Positions 44,945-57,085 are shown, counted from the first letter of the stretch. The stretch: 64,000 nt of DNA from Sanderia malayensis (GCA_013076295.1 RQOL01000374.1:1054001-1118000), one strand, 5' to 3'. The notes: generated from the letters alone by a model not told the origin. A program made the numbers and translations.

Positions 44945-47900
44945 TTGTATTTTGATTATTCAAAAACATGAGAGACACGAGCGATACAAACGGAATGCAG
45001 CATAGACGAGCAATGATGAAGCGCTGTTGTAGTTGGTTCACCGAATGTTTCTGGCTTGAAGCACCTGTCAACTGAAAGTTCCCGAAGCATTTGCAGCTCT
45101 GTAAGCCATTGCTGCCAGTATTGAAGTTCTGCATCGGGAACAGGATCATCCCATGCAAGCCTCTTCTGACATAGTTGATGTAGAATCATCTTTGCTCTGA
45201 GGATAAACGGAGATACAAATCCGAGGGGGTCATATACGGGAGATACAACGCTTAATACTCCTTGTCTTGTTGCTGGCTTATCCTTGAAGCTGGTATTGTA
45301 TTGAAATTTATCTTGCTCGGTATTCCATTGCAGACCCAAGCTCTCTCGGTCGGAAGTGTGTCCTTTTCAAAGTCTATGCTCTTCAATTCTTTTGATAGCT
45401 CGCAGTCTGGAATGGCGTTCAGCACATCTCGTTTATTACTTGTCCACTTTGTCAGGTGAAATCCTTCACAAGATAACAGTTTGGTAACTTCTGTATACAA
45501 TTTGATTGCAGATTCTGTATCTTTCATCGACTTTAACATGTCATCCACGTAAAAGTTTCTTTCCACGGTTTCAGTGATCTCATAGTCATATCGGTCCATG
45601 TTGTCAACAGCTGTTTTCTTCAAAGCAAAACTTGCACAGCATGGCGACCATACACCTCCAAATAATTGAACGAGCATCTGATACTCTTCTGGTTCTTTGT
45701 CCAAATCACCATTCGGGAACCAAAGAAAGCGCAAGACATCAATATCCTTTGGATAAACGCGTACTTGATGGAACATGGATTCAACATGTGCCATCAATGC
45801 CACTGATTCCTGACGGAATCGAAGTAAAACTCCAACAAGTGGATTCATAAAGTCAGGTCCTTGTTATACGCTATCTTTCAACGATTTCCCACGGTACGAG
45901 GCTGCACAGTCAAAAACTATTCTGACTTTGTCTGGCTTTTTTGGGTTGATTACATTGTGATGTGGAAGGTATCATACTGCTCCATCATTTCAATTCCTCT
46001 GATCTCCTGGGACTTTTCTTGCATGGTTCTTCACGAGAAGGTCATTAATGAAGTTGGTATATTTCTCACAGAGGACAGCATCTCTCGATAGCTTTCTCTT
46101 CAGATATTTCAATCTGTGCTCCGCTACCGGCCTGTTGTTTGGTAAACATGGCTGGACGTTTCTCCATGGGATAGCAGGCTGATAATGTCCATCAACGAGT
46201 TTTGAAGTTTCATTGAGTGCTGCTAATGCACGTTTATCCTCTATCGACATTGCTTTACGATTGTCGGCATTTGACTCGCAGAAATCACGGTTGATGTACT
46301 GCCTGAATTGTTTTTCCAACGTGGCATCAGGGTCAGAATATGAAGTGAGATGACATTCGTTGGATTCTTGAATATGTCTGCCAAGTGGTCCATTAAGTCT
46401 CCATCCGAATTTCATCTTCACTGCATAAGGTCCACCATCTTGTGCTCTTCTAATCTCTTCTGGTTCTAACGCCTCTGGGACATCTACCCCGATAAGGAGA
46501 TCAACATCGTGATTTGCAAGTGTCTTCGGGACTGTCACATCACGCAAGTACGGCCAATTGTCCACATCTTCTTGCCTTGTGATTGATTCTGCTGAGATGT
46601 TTAACTTCTTAACGGAAAGAGCATTCAGGATTTCGATCATCACATTCTCATCCAGATCCATGACATCTAAGCTGACTGTGACACATTCATGCTGTTCTTC
46701 ATTGTTGATAGTAGCCAGAGATATTTTACATATTTTTCCAGAGATTCCAAGCTTCTTTAACATTGCTTCCGTGCAGAATGACGCAGTCGAGCCTGTATCT
46801 AGCATTGCATACGTAGATATTATCTTGTTTTCTTTATATCCCCTTATCTTTACTGGTACAATGGATAATCCTTTGCTGTAACATCCGGCCCCGGTTTCAA
46901 GGTTTGATCCAACAAACTGCTTTACATTTCCGGATTGCTGTTAATCGTTGACTGCTGTTGCTGTTGGCATCTTGCGACGTTTCTTCTCAAAGGCCATAAC
47001 TGCTTCGTGTAAGGAAGTCAAGTGCTTTCTTCTCAGGCAACAATCAGGCACTTTGCATTCCTTTCGACGTTTACAACCAGCGGAGAAATGGTTCGCAGAC
47101 AAACAGTTATCACAGAGTTTGTGAGAACGAATGAGCTTAAATTGTTCATTGCTATCTCTCTTTTTAAAGTCTGGACATGATTCCAACTTATGTTTTCCAG
47201 AGCAAAAGTAGCATCTTGCATTTCCTTCCGTTTCACTGGGCTTCTGGGAATCGTCTGTCTGAATGTTGAAATTCACGTGCTTGCTGTAACCTGATTTATC
47301 AGCTACTGACGTAGAGTGTCTGAAACGTTTGTCCCTCGTAATCTGTTTACAGCTGTCCTTTTCCATGATTCCGCCAAATACTGGATCATTCTTTTCAACA
47401 GCTACCATTTTCACCAACTTTCTGACATCTTCAATGTTTGGGTTGTGGCCACGCTCTCGAAACTCGTAAACTTTCGATTGCCAGCGAGATTTGACAAACC
47501 CAGGACATCTCTCCAGGATCTTCACTAAACAGTCCTCATTGTTGACTTGGTTCAGTCTCCCTGTCGCTTTGAGGGTAAGCACGCAGTTTTGCAAATCGTC
47601 TGCCAGGTATATCAGTCCTTCCCGGTCACCAGGTTTGATGATTGGGCCATTCATTACCTTGCGTATCCAGGAATTCGTGACCATGTACACATTCCTGAAC
47701 CTTTCAGCCAGTAGCTTCTTAGCCTCCTTGTATCCTTCAGATGGGCTCAGCAAAATGCAGTTTTCAATCACCTTTTTAGCTTTTCCAGTACAGTATTGAA
47801 TAAGGAGTTGAAGCCGTCTAGTAGAATCGCAAACATCCTTTTCCACATTATTTTCAAAGGATTTTATGAAAGTGAAATATTTTAATGGATCACCATCAAA

Positions 47901-48577
47901 TATCATAAGTTCAGATTTAGGCAGCAATGTAGCAGCAGCTAATTTGCGCATCGTTTCAAGGTAGTCAATACCTGAATCATGCAGATCTTCTTGAGTGGTG
48001 ATAGTATCTTCTGGAGAGACACTCAGGTCACAGGATTGCACGAATTTTTGCGGAATTTGAAGATCTGGCATATGCACTGATTGGTCAACTATGGCAGAGG
48101 GCCGACTCATAGGCTGAGGAGGAGCATCTGACACACGATCTTCTCCACGGGACATCACTGGCAAACCGAAGTACTGACTCACGGGCTGAGGAGGAGCATC
48201 TGACACATGATCTTCTCCACGGACATCACTCGCAAACCGAAGTACTGACTCACGGGCTGAGGAGGAGCATCTGACACATGATCTTCTCCACAGGACATCA
48301 CTGGCAAACCGAAGTACTGACTCACGGGCTGAGGAGGAGCTGAAAGGCCAGGACGATCAGCGGTTTCGTTACCAAAATACAAACGTCGTTCTGGCTTATG
48401 CGGAGGAGCAGACTGTGTGTGGGACATTGCCGTCTCAAATTCATCAAAAACTTCGTCTTCAGCTTCTAATTTTCTGAATTGCATCTTCATATCCAAATCC
48501 TCCAATTCTTGTTGCAACCTTATCTTTTGATTTGTGAGGGATTGCTTCAGCTTGATAAATGATGCCTCTGCCATCAA
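44945..48577 (-). pseudogene. BEL/Pao retrotransposon gag-pol, 3' truncated
   Basis: Gag (48577-46941) begins with a coiled N-terminus (LTNQKIRLQQELEDLDMKMQ). It then has the Pao gag core (KSELMIFDGDPLKYFTFIKS) and Cys-rich knuckles (CYFCSGKHKLESC, CDNCLSANHFSAGC). Pol in the same frame has the Pao protease AMLDTGSTASFCT and DLLIGVDVPEAL, RT with FLWFPNGDLDKEPEEYQM and NFYVDDMLKS, and the A17-type region VYDPLGFVSPFILRAKMILH. Breaks: frameshift in the gag minisatellite near 48226, TAA at 46941, three stops between 45990 and 45855, and a frameshift near 45300. The element stops at about 44945, before RNase H and integrase. Confidence 0.87.
48111..48338. repeat. 72-bp coding minisatellite in BEL gag
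   Basis: Three-plus units encode variants of SDAPPQPVSQYFGLPVMS. The middle unit is one base short (ccacggacatc instead of ccacgggacatc), which breaks the gag frame. Confidence 0.85.
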
Positions 48578-48614
48578 CGAAGCTCACCTGGTGGCATTTG
48601 TCAATCTTTTTCCT

Positions 48615-49084
48615 TGTAAAAGCAAGTCTCCTGATCTCACAGACGAGGGTAGTTTCAACGCGCACCACACACAAACCCAAGAAACACAGCAAAAAACATA
48701 CTGGGTATAGCAAATGATGCGGTTTGCTACAAGAAAATTGTAACTCAAATTAACTAATACAGTTAACGAAGCAAACGAATACAGTCAAGAACAATTACGA
48801 TTAATTAGAAACAAGTTAATTACTTACAAACTTTATTTTCCTGTAGCTTGAATGATCCAATAGCCGAAGAACTGCAATTTGCCAATGCCTCTAGTGCAGC
48901 AAACAACTAATCTCTCGAAGCAAGGCCCTACCAGCACCTTTTAAGCTCTCCTAAGCTATGTGTCACCACAAGATTGATTAAAGCTAATTAGCAACACAAT
49001 AAACACAAATATAAAACAAAGTCACGCCTAGTGCACATGTTAATTGGGACGCATTATGTCCCCTGGATACCTTTGTGCGTTACA
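48615..49084 (-). mobile_element. Probable 5' LTR of the BEL/Pao element
   Basis: On the minus strand it runs from TGTAACGCAC (49084) to CTTTTACA (48615). It contains a TTAAAAGG promoter-like word and an AATAAAG signal near 48840. It directly precedes the gag leader. The opposite LTR is absent, so the borders rest on TG..CA and position only. Confidence 0.55.
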
Positions 49085-50395
49085 ATGAACAGTAAAAAAA
49101 TAATTGAAAACAATAACGGGAAGGTTGTGGAAAGTTAGTTTGAAGTTGCAAAACATCGCCAAAGGTGATAAAAAACCCATAAAAAGCTTAATAACTAAAA
49201 AACGGTTTTGTTTATGAAAAAGATTTTTACACCAATAAAAAGAAAATCTCTTGATTATATTGAATGAATTATTTCATATTTTTCATGCACTTATAAGATG
49301 ATAAGAATTTGTTAAATAAATCGCAAGAAAACACAAAATATTGAGGAACTGAAAAATTGACGTTCTCGGCTCGAGATTGAATTCAAAGAACCAATCAGAA
49401 ACTTTCGAATGCGACGTTCGAATGTACGCGTCAAATCTCTGTCTTTTGGAATCCGAGATCACTCGCTGCTTTTTCGAGTTCAAAGTAAGTTGCGTTTTTT
49501 CTGCTTCAAATCTTCTTTATCCTTACAGCTTTATTTGGAATTAATTCATGTCTTTCCTTCGTTTCAGAAGTAAGATAAAGACTAAAGAATGGATGTAAGT
49601 GCTAATTGTTTTTTAAATACTAAGCAGGTGTTTTAAAAAGCAGCGGCAGCTTTGAAAGTTGGCGCGCTTTTTCAAAATTTAAAATTCATAATTTCATCAT
49701 TCATAATTCATACTCACGCATTTCATAATTTAAAACTCAATGGAATATAGATATGTAATAATGGTATTCAAAACCTTAGACAAAGAAACACTACATTAGT
49801 AAAGCCCACGGAGTCCAACGAGTTGCAAAAGGAATCAAAAGCCAATAATGAATCAAAACAAACCACCTCACTCTCGCCAGCTGGCTGGTAGACAAGAACA
49901 CAACAAAAAATGAACTTTCAAGCTGACCGTTGCAATTCCCGCGTTATCCGTTATACAGGAGTCTCTGAAAATATTTGGTTCTATGGTCTGAATCCAATTT
50001 ACACTTTTTGGAGCATGGTTTTCAGTGCCAAAAATTAACTTCTTTGCTGGCCTCTTGGTTTCCTCCAACAGTGACCCGGGGATACTAAAAGACGGAACAC
50101 ACCGGAAAATGCCAGAACAACCCAGAACAAATTTTGCACAGGGGAGGAATTCCACATCACCGACAAATGATCGTTTGTCCCCTTCCGAGATTTTCTCGGT
50201 AAATATGAGCACGTGCATGCAATCGGTCTTGAACTTCATCGCAAAGTTTCATAATGGCGACAGACAGCAACGCAACAAAGCTTTGCCGAGTTAAGAAACA
50301 TCGCAGAATTTAAGGTTCAACAAACGAATGTTGCCTTTTAACAACATGGTTTCTTCCTATATATGAACATAATGAACATATGCACTCTTCCTACA
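49085..50395. other. Unique sequence, no gene recognised; possible small non-coding exons
   Basis: A donor-like ttcaaaGTAAGT at about 49485 and, after a cctttcagaag-like acceptor near 49568, ATGGAT followed by GTAAGT near 49590 could be the 5' exons of a plus-strand gene. The open frame at 50025-50294 (+) has no recognisable motif. The evidence is weak. Confidence 0.25.
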
Positions 50396-50401
50396 GATAT
50401 G

Positions 50402-50760
50402 TATACCCCGCCATAATGGACAAAAGTGTGATGCGTTTTTATAAGGCGTGATTTCTTTTGCAGCATTTATAAGGTCTGATTTGTGCGGTATTTATAAGGT
50501 CTGTTTTTATAAGGCCTGTTTTGTGCAGCACTTATAAGGTCTGTTTTGTACTGTATTTATAGGGTCTGTTTTGTACTGTATTTATAGGGTCTGTTTTGTA
50601 CTGTATTTATAGGGTCTGTTTTGTGCACCATTTATAGGGTCTGTTTTGTGCACCATTTATAGGGTCTGTTTTGTGCACCATTTATAGGGTCTGTTTTGTG
50701 CACCATTTATAGCGTCTGTTTTGTGCACCATTTATAGGGTCTGATTTTTGCGCGCCAGAT
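50402..50760. repeat. Left inverted arm with 25-bp subterminal repeats
   Basis: After the terminal block, the unit ttttgtgcaccatttatagg+gtctg and variants (ttttgtactgtatttatagg) repeat about ten times with a 25-bp period. The array mirrors the right arm at 55919-56278. Such subterminal repeats commonly bind the transposase. Each unit also holds a TATA-like word. Confidence 0.88.
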
Positions 50761-50814
50761 GTGCGCAGTAAAGCTTGAGTGCATGACCACGTTGACCACA
50801 CGCGGCTCAAGAAA

Positions 50815-53721
50815 ATGGCGAGTAAAGAAGTAAGCGATGACCATAGAGATGACCGACTTCGAGGAGTGGACACGGACAAAGTCAGAGATTTGGTGGGTAG
50901 TATTTTATCCCACCCTTCTTTTCGTGATACCCTGAACAGTGTCTTCAGTCCAACGATGCCATCAAATGACGGAGAACAACACATTAGGCCAGCAGAGGCA
51001 TCACAACCTCCGTTTGCAACTGCCACTCGCACTGGGCCTACGCCTGGCCATTTGCCTTTGCATGTACACACAACCGAGCACACAACTGCAGCTCAAGAAT
51101 TTTCGGCAATTTTCAGAAGAGGAGGCTCGACTCAACGCCAAAGTCAACTAAATTTTCAAAATGGCATCAATCATAGATCAAGCAGAAGAACCCAGCCGTA
51201 CCGTATCCCAAATTCTGGAGAACGTCAATCACGGTTTGTGTCAAGGGGAAGAGCAGGAGCAGGAAGCACGAAGTCCAAGGATCAAATATTCAGAACAAAA
51301 GAAGTGATACTTTTACCAGAATCAACCATTGAAAAGGTTGTACGCCCACCTCGGAAGGCAGTATTGATGAAGGATGGCTTTGTGTTAAACGATTTATCAA
51401 TAGACAAAGGCTGGTCTTCGCTTGAGGTACTTAAGTACTTTGAAGAATCATTTGCAGAAAAACTTACTGCTGCAGCTACAACAAGTGACTTTATATTTCC
51501 AAGGTAAGCAAATTTAAATTTGTGTCCAGGGCAAGGATGGGGCAAGTTGAGATGAGCAAGATAGGCCTAGGAAATGCAAAAGAATTAGCTGGCAAAATTT
51601 CCATTTCTTTTGTAAATTAAAGATTTTATGATTTCTATGTGTGTATTTCCGCATTTTTCTTTGCCATTGTTGTTATTGTGTCTTTTGTGTGGAGGAAAGG
51701 TTTCCAAAATTTGTAGCTGGACCAGTACTGATTTCCTTATGGGGAGTTTCTTGTAAAGAAGTGAGTACAATTATGTGAAATAAAGTTTTTCACATACATC
51801 AACTAAAAACCAACAAATGTTTTATACTTTTTTCAGGTTCGAGGTACTGATGGGTGTTGGGTCTAGCCTACAGCGACCATGTCTAGCAAAGAATCAAGAA
51901 TTGGATGGAGGTGCCATGAGCCGTTTATTTTCTCAAAAGATTATTTGGCTGCGTCCATTTACAGACATACCTGCATCAAGGGGTTTGCCATTTCAAAATG
52001 GTCTAGAAAGTGAATCTCAGGTAAATTGTAATCTCCAACTTGTACTCAGAGCACAAAGTGTCCACAGAAACTTTCTTTTTACATGTTTTTGTCAATTGAA
52101 ATATATTTACTCCAAATTTCTTGAATTTCCTTTTAATTTAGCTTCACAATATATATATGTAGGCCTATGATGAAAAGTTTGAATTGTAAGCAATTTACAC
52201 ATCATAAACATATTGTTTTTATCATTGTGAAAGTAAAATGTTGCTATACTGTAGATTTAGATGCAAATGCCCCATGTCAAATAAATAGGATCATTTAGTA
52301 GCTCCCAATCATTTCTTCAGGTGAACAATCAAGATCCTGGAAAAAGTTTTATTCAACAGCTGAATGAAGTTTATCCAAACAAGTCTGAAGAAGAGCTTGC
52401 TGCTGCTCTTGAAACCACTGATGGCAGCATGGAGGAAGCTGTAATCTTATTATTGGAAGATGAGAAACCACAACCTTCCACAAGTGCAGCTGGGTCTGTC
52501 GAGCAGCAATCTTCTTCAAGCAGCAATTTAGGTATTTTTAATGATGATGGAACACTGAAAATTCCTGTAAGTGAATCTGTGGATGTAATCCTGTCATCGT
52601 TTATGCAAGATGTCATCAATAATTTTGAAGACACCAAGATTGAAGTCAGAAGGGATGAAGTTTGGTGTGCCTGCCTTGCATTCTATAAGTTAGCATTGAA
52701 GCACCAAGAGAGGCTAAATAAGAATTTTTTTGTAAAATTCATTGATTCAGGGGAAAATGGCATTGATGCTGGAGCCGTCAGGAATGAATTTTTTTCGATT
52801 TGTTTGGAAGAAGGAAGAAAGCGGCTATTTGAAGGAGAAACAAGTCTGATCCCGAGAAGGTCCATAGGCAGTAAAGGTGTTCAATTTCAAGTGTTTGGTG
52901 CTCTGATTGCTCATTCTGTATCGCAAGGAGGGCCAGGATTTCCTTTTCTCTCTGAATGGGTTTCCCACTATCTTATTGATAATGAGACAGCAAATTTGGC
53001 AATAAGTAAGAGTGATATCGTAAGAAGCGAGGTTACTGCTACACTTCTGGAGCTGATTGAGAAAGTTGATAATGCTACAAGTGAAGATGAACTGACAGCA
53101 GTTCTTGAGGAACATCCACAGCATGAGGCATATTGGCAAGTAATAAATGATAGTGAGTGGTCAAGCACAGAAGTTATCACCATGAATAACAAAGCATTCC
53201 TTGTCCAAGAGCTTATATCCAATGAGCTGGTTAGACGAAGAAAGTGTCAACTAGATGCTTTGCAGTATGGTCTAAATTGCTTGGGATTCTTAACATTTCT
53301 CAGGAAGTACAGAAAGGTTGCTTTGCATGTGCTAGTTTATAGCAATGACAAGTTGGATGCAGATAAATTCATGGGTTTAGTCAAAGCTCAGCCAGTGGGT
53401 CATGCTGAAAAGCAGTCATTCGAATGGTTCAAAGAATATGTGCAAAATTCTGAAGGTGTTAAAGATGAAGTTTATCCAGAAGGTAAACTTCCCACTCTCT
53501 TCAAATTCACCACTGGATTATGGTGTATTCCACCAAGTCAAGGAGGACATTTTGCAATACCTGTTAATTTTCTTGAAGATGATGACACCAACGTGTTACC
53601 AAAAGCCACTGCATGTGCAAACACATTGATGCTTCCAACAGTTCATTCATCAAAATCGAAGTTCATGGAAAGCCTGGACATCGCCTTAAAATTTGGCCAC
53701 GCTGGATTTGGCGAATACTGA
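50815..53721 (+). CDS. CUE and HECT domain E3 ubiquitin ligase-like protein (G2E3-like), 757 aa
   Basis: Exons are 50815-51503, 51837-52020 and 52321-53721, with GT-AG borders and compatible phases; total 2274 nt, no internal stop. The start is the ATG in gaaaATGgcg; an in-frame ATG at 50779 is possible. The N-terminal 230 residues are low-complexity and basic. Exon 3 opens with a CUE-like module (FIQQLNEVYPNKSEEELAAA, residues about 298-340). A HECT-like domain follows from about 395 (VRRDEVWCACLAFYKLALKH, SGENGIDAGAVRNEFFSICL) to the C-terminal lobe LPKATACANTLMLPTVHSSK, where Cys near residue 723 aligns with the HECT catalytic cysteine, then HAGFGEY. Known for HECT: ubiquitin thioester transfer. 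Its role in a transposon is unknown; the protein may act on host or transposase stability (inference). Confidence 0.85.
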
Positions 53722-53994
53722 AGCCCATCTGTGATGACATGGCGAAAATGTTTGGTTTGTTATACTTCTGTGTTAGATTCAACCGCAGCCAGCGGACTTG
53801 TTCAGTTAATGACTCGAATTTTAGTGAAACTTGTTATATTTCTGTGTTAGATTCAACCACAGCCAGTGGATTTGTTCAGTTAATAACTCAACTCTCAGTG
53901 AACCTTATTAACATAACAGATTGAATTCCTGTCTTACCTTCACCACGGGAGAACCCTGTCATTATTATATTTTTAGGAAAAATATTTTTAACAT
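53722..53994. terminator. Intergenic gap between convergent genes, with an internal 80-bp duplication
   Basis: The block cttgttatacttctgtgttagattcaaccgcagccagcggacttgttcagttaa is repeated in diverged form about 80 bp later (ttgttatatttctgtgttag..ccacagccagtgg). Both genes must end here. A clear AATAAA is not obvious on either strand. Confidence 0.4.
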
Positions 53995-55854
53995 TTACAA
54001 AGTATGCGTACCAAGCGTTCTGATTGCATGTAAATATATATCAATTCCTTCATTGTTATCCTCATACAAAGGATTTATTTCTCTCAAGGCTGCTTCTCCG
54101 GCATCTGTCAAATGTACTCTTGTTTCTGGTACAACTACATTATTATCAGAATCTATTTGATGCAAAGCAAGTTCTTCGTCGATCCCGTATTGTGCATAAT
54201 CTTGACCAATGTTGGGTAACATGCTTTCGACCTCCACTGGATCTATGTTGGATAACCTTGTTATTCCACTGTGCCAGAGCTGTCGCGGGGATCTGTTGTT
54301 TTCAGAGGATAATGGATGAAATGCCCAATCTTGCTGTAGTTCATCAAGGGCTCTGTTGACTCGTGGGATATATACGAATTGAAGGGCGTATAGGTGAATT
54401 TCATCGAGGGGATCAAGCAAATCATTATTTTCTAAGAAATAGAATATATTCTGGTATCTTCCAACAACATTTCTCTTTACTTCTCCCCACAGACGCTCGA
54501 TTCGCTGATTATGAACTGATTTGCCAGTGATCATACTTCCACGGTTGAGACCCCTTTCGTTCAGCATATATCGTGCAACATCGACGTTTTCCACACCGAA
54601 GTCGGACCTAACTCTGGACGGTAAGCCATGGGCCCTAACAGCTTCTTGGAACAAGTGCAAGACAGTTTGTGCTTTGTTGTTGTTGCAACATCTTAAGTAT
54701 ACAATCAGCCGGCTGTATCCATCGATTCCACCATGAATTACCATTCGCCATCTTATCAATTTATGATGGCCGTCAATGTGCCTGTTTGTGAAATATGTAA
54801 GTTTTTTAATAAAAGTATAAGCAACGGACATCAGATAAGGTTAAAACTTAAAAGTGTAGGAAAAACTATCCAATGTTGACCCTTTTATCAAATTCCTCCA
54901 AAATGCTGTTACTTATTTTAGGGATTTGTCTGTGAATAGCAGACGCTATGGAATTTCGGGCCACATCAGTGGGACCAGAATAAAAGTAAACTTTTAACTG
55001 CAACGTTTAACGCTCTTTAGCTCATGGAAAATTTGCTTGAAACATACAAATTTTTATTTGTTTGCATGAAATCTCTATGAAGAAGGAATGGATATTATGA
55101 GAAATACGTACCACAGAGAATTAGGTCCAGGCACACTGTAGTGACGTCTAACAATACTAACAGTCCGTCTCAATGCTCTGCTCACTGGGTCAATGGTGTT
55201 AATGGCATCTCTGATGCGACTTCTTTGAACAAAAATTCCTCGGGATCGGCAAGCTCCAATTACGTAACTTTCTCCTGCGTTAGGTAGAACCCTTAACACA
55301 TCTCGAATCGCTTCGCAGAGATCTGTTTGAGAAATACTTGTGTATGTTGTGCGAGGACCATTTGCATCAGAAATTTGCATTCCAAGCTCTTGTCGCCTTC
55401 TGTAAATAGTCTTCACTGATACACCTATCTCTGCTGCAACGATATGCCAAGACTGATGAATGTTGAATAAACGAAGAAGTTCATCCTTTGATACAAGCTT
55501 TCTCGGTCTTCCAAATTTTTCACCGGATTCCGTAGCATAGCCACTATCTTCGTTTGGACATTCATTTGCATTGAAACTGTTGTTGTTATCCAAAATTACC
55601 TCATCAAGCTGAATTAACAGCAAACTAACATTTGTTAGAAGCTCTTCCAAATAGCCTTGCAAGTCAAATGGGCATGAAATTTCTTGGCATCGCCTCAAAA
55701 ATATGCTCAAAAAGTTCACATACCCTTCACATCTTCTCGCCCAAAATTCGATAGCATTGACATTGCTATTAAACAGTTGTGTTTTTGCTTGACGTAACTG
55801 ACTAGGCAAGTCGAAAAAAAATTGCTCAATGTCTATGTCAGATGAAGATGCCAT
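53995..55854 (-). CDS. Integrase-core (IS3EU-type) transposase, 509 aa
   Basis: Exons are 55854-55112 and 54781-53995; the GTACGT donor and acaaacag acceptor rejoin a Trp codon (SLW|HIDGHH); total 1530 nt, no internal stop. The N-terminal half is helical. [16 protein letters not shown] and [20 protein letters not shown] (about 115-155) form a helix-turn-helix. The rve-type catalytic core has D251 in [11 protein letters not shown]308 in [13 protein letters not shown] and E343 in [13 protein letters not shown], a D-57-D-35-E spacing. RSDFG replaces the more usual RSDRG. The acidic C-terminus ends in IRTLGTHTL. All catalytic residues are present, so the protein may be active. Confidence 0.88.
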
Positions 55855-55918
55855 GATAGGTTTGCCTTAGGCCAATTTGTCCATGCCTCTTTGGCGCCAA
55901 AATTTGTTGTTCTGCTAC

Positions 55919-56278
55919 ACGTGTTAAAAATCAGACCCTATAAATGCTGCACAAAACAGACCCTATAAATACTGCACAAAACAGACCCTATAAATACAGT
56001 ACAAAACAGACCTTATGAATACCGCACAAATCAGACCTTATAAAAACAGACCTTATAAGTGCTGCACAAAACAGACCCTATAAATACAGTACAAAACAGA
56101 CCTTATAAATACCGCAAAAAACAGACCTTATAAAAACAGACCTTATAAGTGCTGCACAAAACAGACCCTATAAAAACAGACCTTATAAATAACGCACAAA
56201 TCAGACCTTATAAATGCTGCAAAAGAAAACACGCCTTATAAAAACACATCACACTTTTGTCCATTATGGCGGGGTATA
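55919..56278. repeat. Right inverted arm with 25-bp subterminal repeats
   Basis: Repeats of cagaccctataaat(a/g)c(t/a)g.acaaaa in opposite orientation to the left arm, ending in the exact reverse complement of the left terminus. Unit order and number differ somewhat from the left arm. Confidence 0.88.
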
Positions 56279-56632
56279 GATATGAGCGCTGTATTCATAT
56301 TTGGTTTATGTTGTAAGTTGTGTTTCTATAATACACATCGCATGCGCAAGCAAACCAAGTTCTTATCCTTTCTCATTTATTCTCTTTTTCTCTCAATAAT
56401 TGATCGCAACTTGCACTATTTTTTTACAATGGAGCCCAATGCAACTTTTTTTCGGGATTATGAGAATAATCTCGGTAAGTTACTTAGTAGTTAAAGTTTA
56501 TTTAAATTTAATTTCTGACAACTTTTGTTAACATATTGAAAAAAATCACCAAGGAATTCTTTACAATTTTGTATCACTTTAGGCCTATTCTACCCACATT
56601 TTGTTGCATGTATTTTGTTATTCTGATAGTGG

Positions 56633-56923
56633 CTGATTGATTGATTGATTCATAGGCAAATATGCTTACTATCTTCGTAAGTTATTGGTTTATGCGCTGA
56701 GCACAAAGGGCCCACTGAATTGTTAGAGTAATCGAAGCAGTGCAACCCTGGTCCTTCCTCTCGATGTGACCACACCTCATGATTCCTTTTGCCTTTTTGC
56801 CTAGGATTACAGACAGCTGGCAAATTCTCTCCTTACACTTTATATGACAGGTCTGAAGGTGGGTTCGAACCCACAACCCCTTCAACAAGGGTTGAGCGAT
56901 CTAACCACTTGGCCATCCCAGTC
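56633..56923 (-). mobile_element. tRNA-derived SINE
   Basis: On the minus strand the head GACTGGGATGGCCAAGTGG holds an RNA polymerase III A box (TGGCCAAGTGG). A B box GGTTCGAACCC lies about 45 bp further on (about 56861-56872). The cloverleaf is imperfect (position 33 of the best anticodon loop is not U), followed by about 200 bp of unrelated body and an (ATCA)n tail at 56634-56651. This is the structure of a tRNA-derived SINE rather than a working tRNA gene. Confidence 0.7.
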
Positions 56924-57085
56924 ACTAATGCACATATTAGTTTATTTGATCTCTATTTTGTAATACAGAAAAAATTATACTTTAAGCATTAATTCAGTTT
57001 TTATTGCTTTCAGATTTGGAAGTCCCTGAGTGAGAAGAAAAGGCCAATCTTTTCAAGTTTCTGTTATAATACCATCAGTTTCTCA

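Larger units (their letters stand above)
50402..56278. mobile_element. Complete IS3EU-like DNA transposon with transposase and HECT genes
   Basis: The ends TATACCCCGCCATAATGGAC and its exact reverse complement are flanked by a perfect 6-bp target duplication GATATG (50396-50401 and 56279-56284). Inverted arms of about 360 bp follow, built from 25-bp repeats. Inside are two convergent genes: a plus-strand CUE+HECT gene (50815-53721) and a minus-strand integrase-type transposase (55854-53995), 273 bp apart at their stops. Length is 5877 bp. Both genes keep open frames across predicted introns, and the target duplication is perfect, so insertion looks recent. Six-base duplications and an rve-type transposase fit IS3EU; the name is from memory. 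Confidence 0.9.

Noticed and set aside
50461..50760. CRISPR-like array (25-bp repeats)
   Set aside because: There are no unique spacers; units are contiguous and mirrored in the other arm, as expected for transposon subterminal repeats in an animal genome.
56850..56923. Functional tRNA gene on the minus strand
   Set aside because: A and B boxes are present, but the anticodon arm is imperfect and a SINE body with (ATCA)n tail follows, so it is a tRNA-derived SINE.
56429..57034. Two-exon 22-residue gene (MEPNATFFRDYENNL joined to DLEVPE)
   Set aside because: Splice signals fit, but the product is too short and has no other support; it also spans the SINE.
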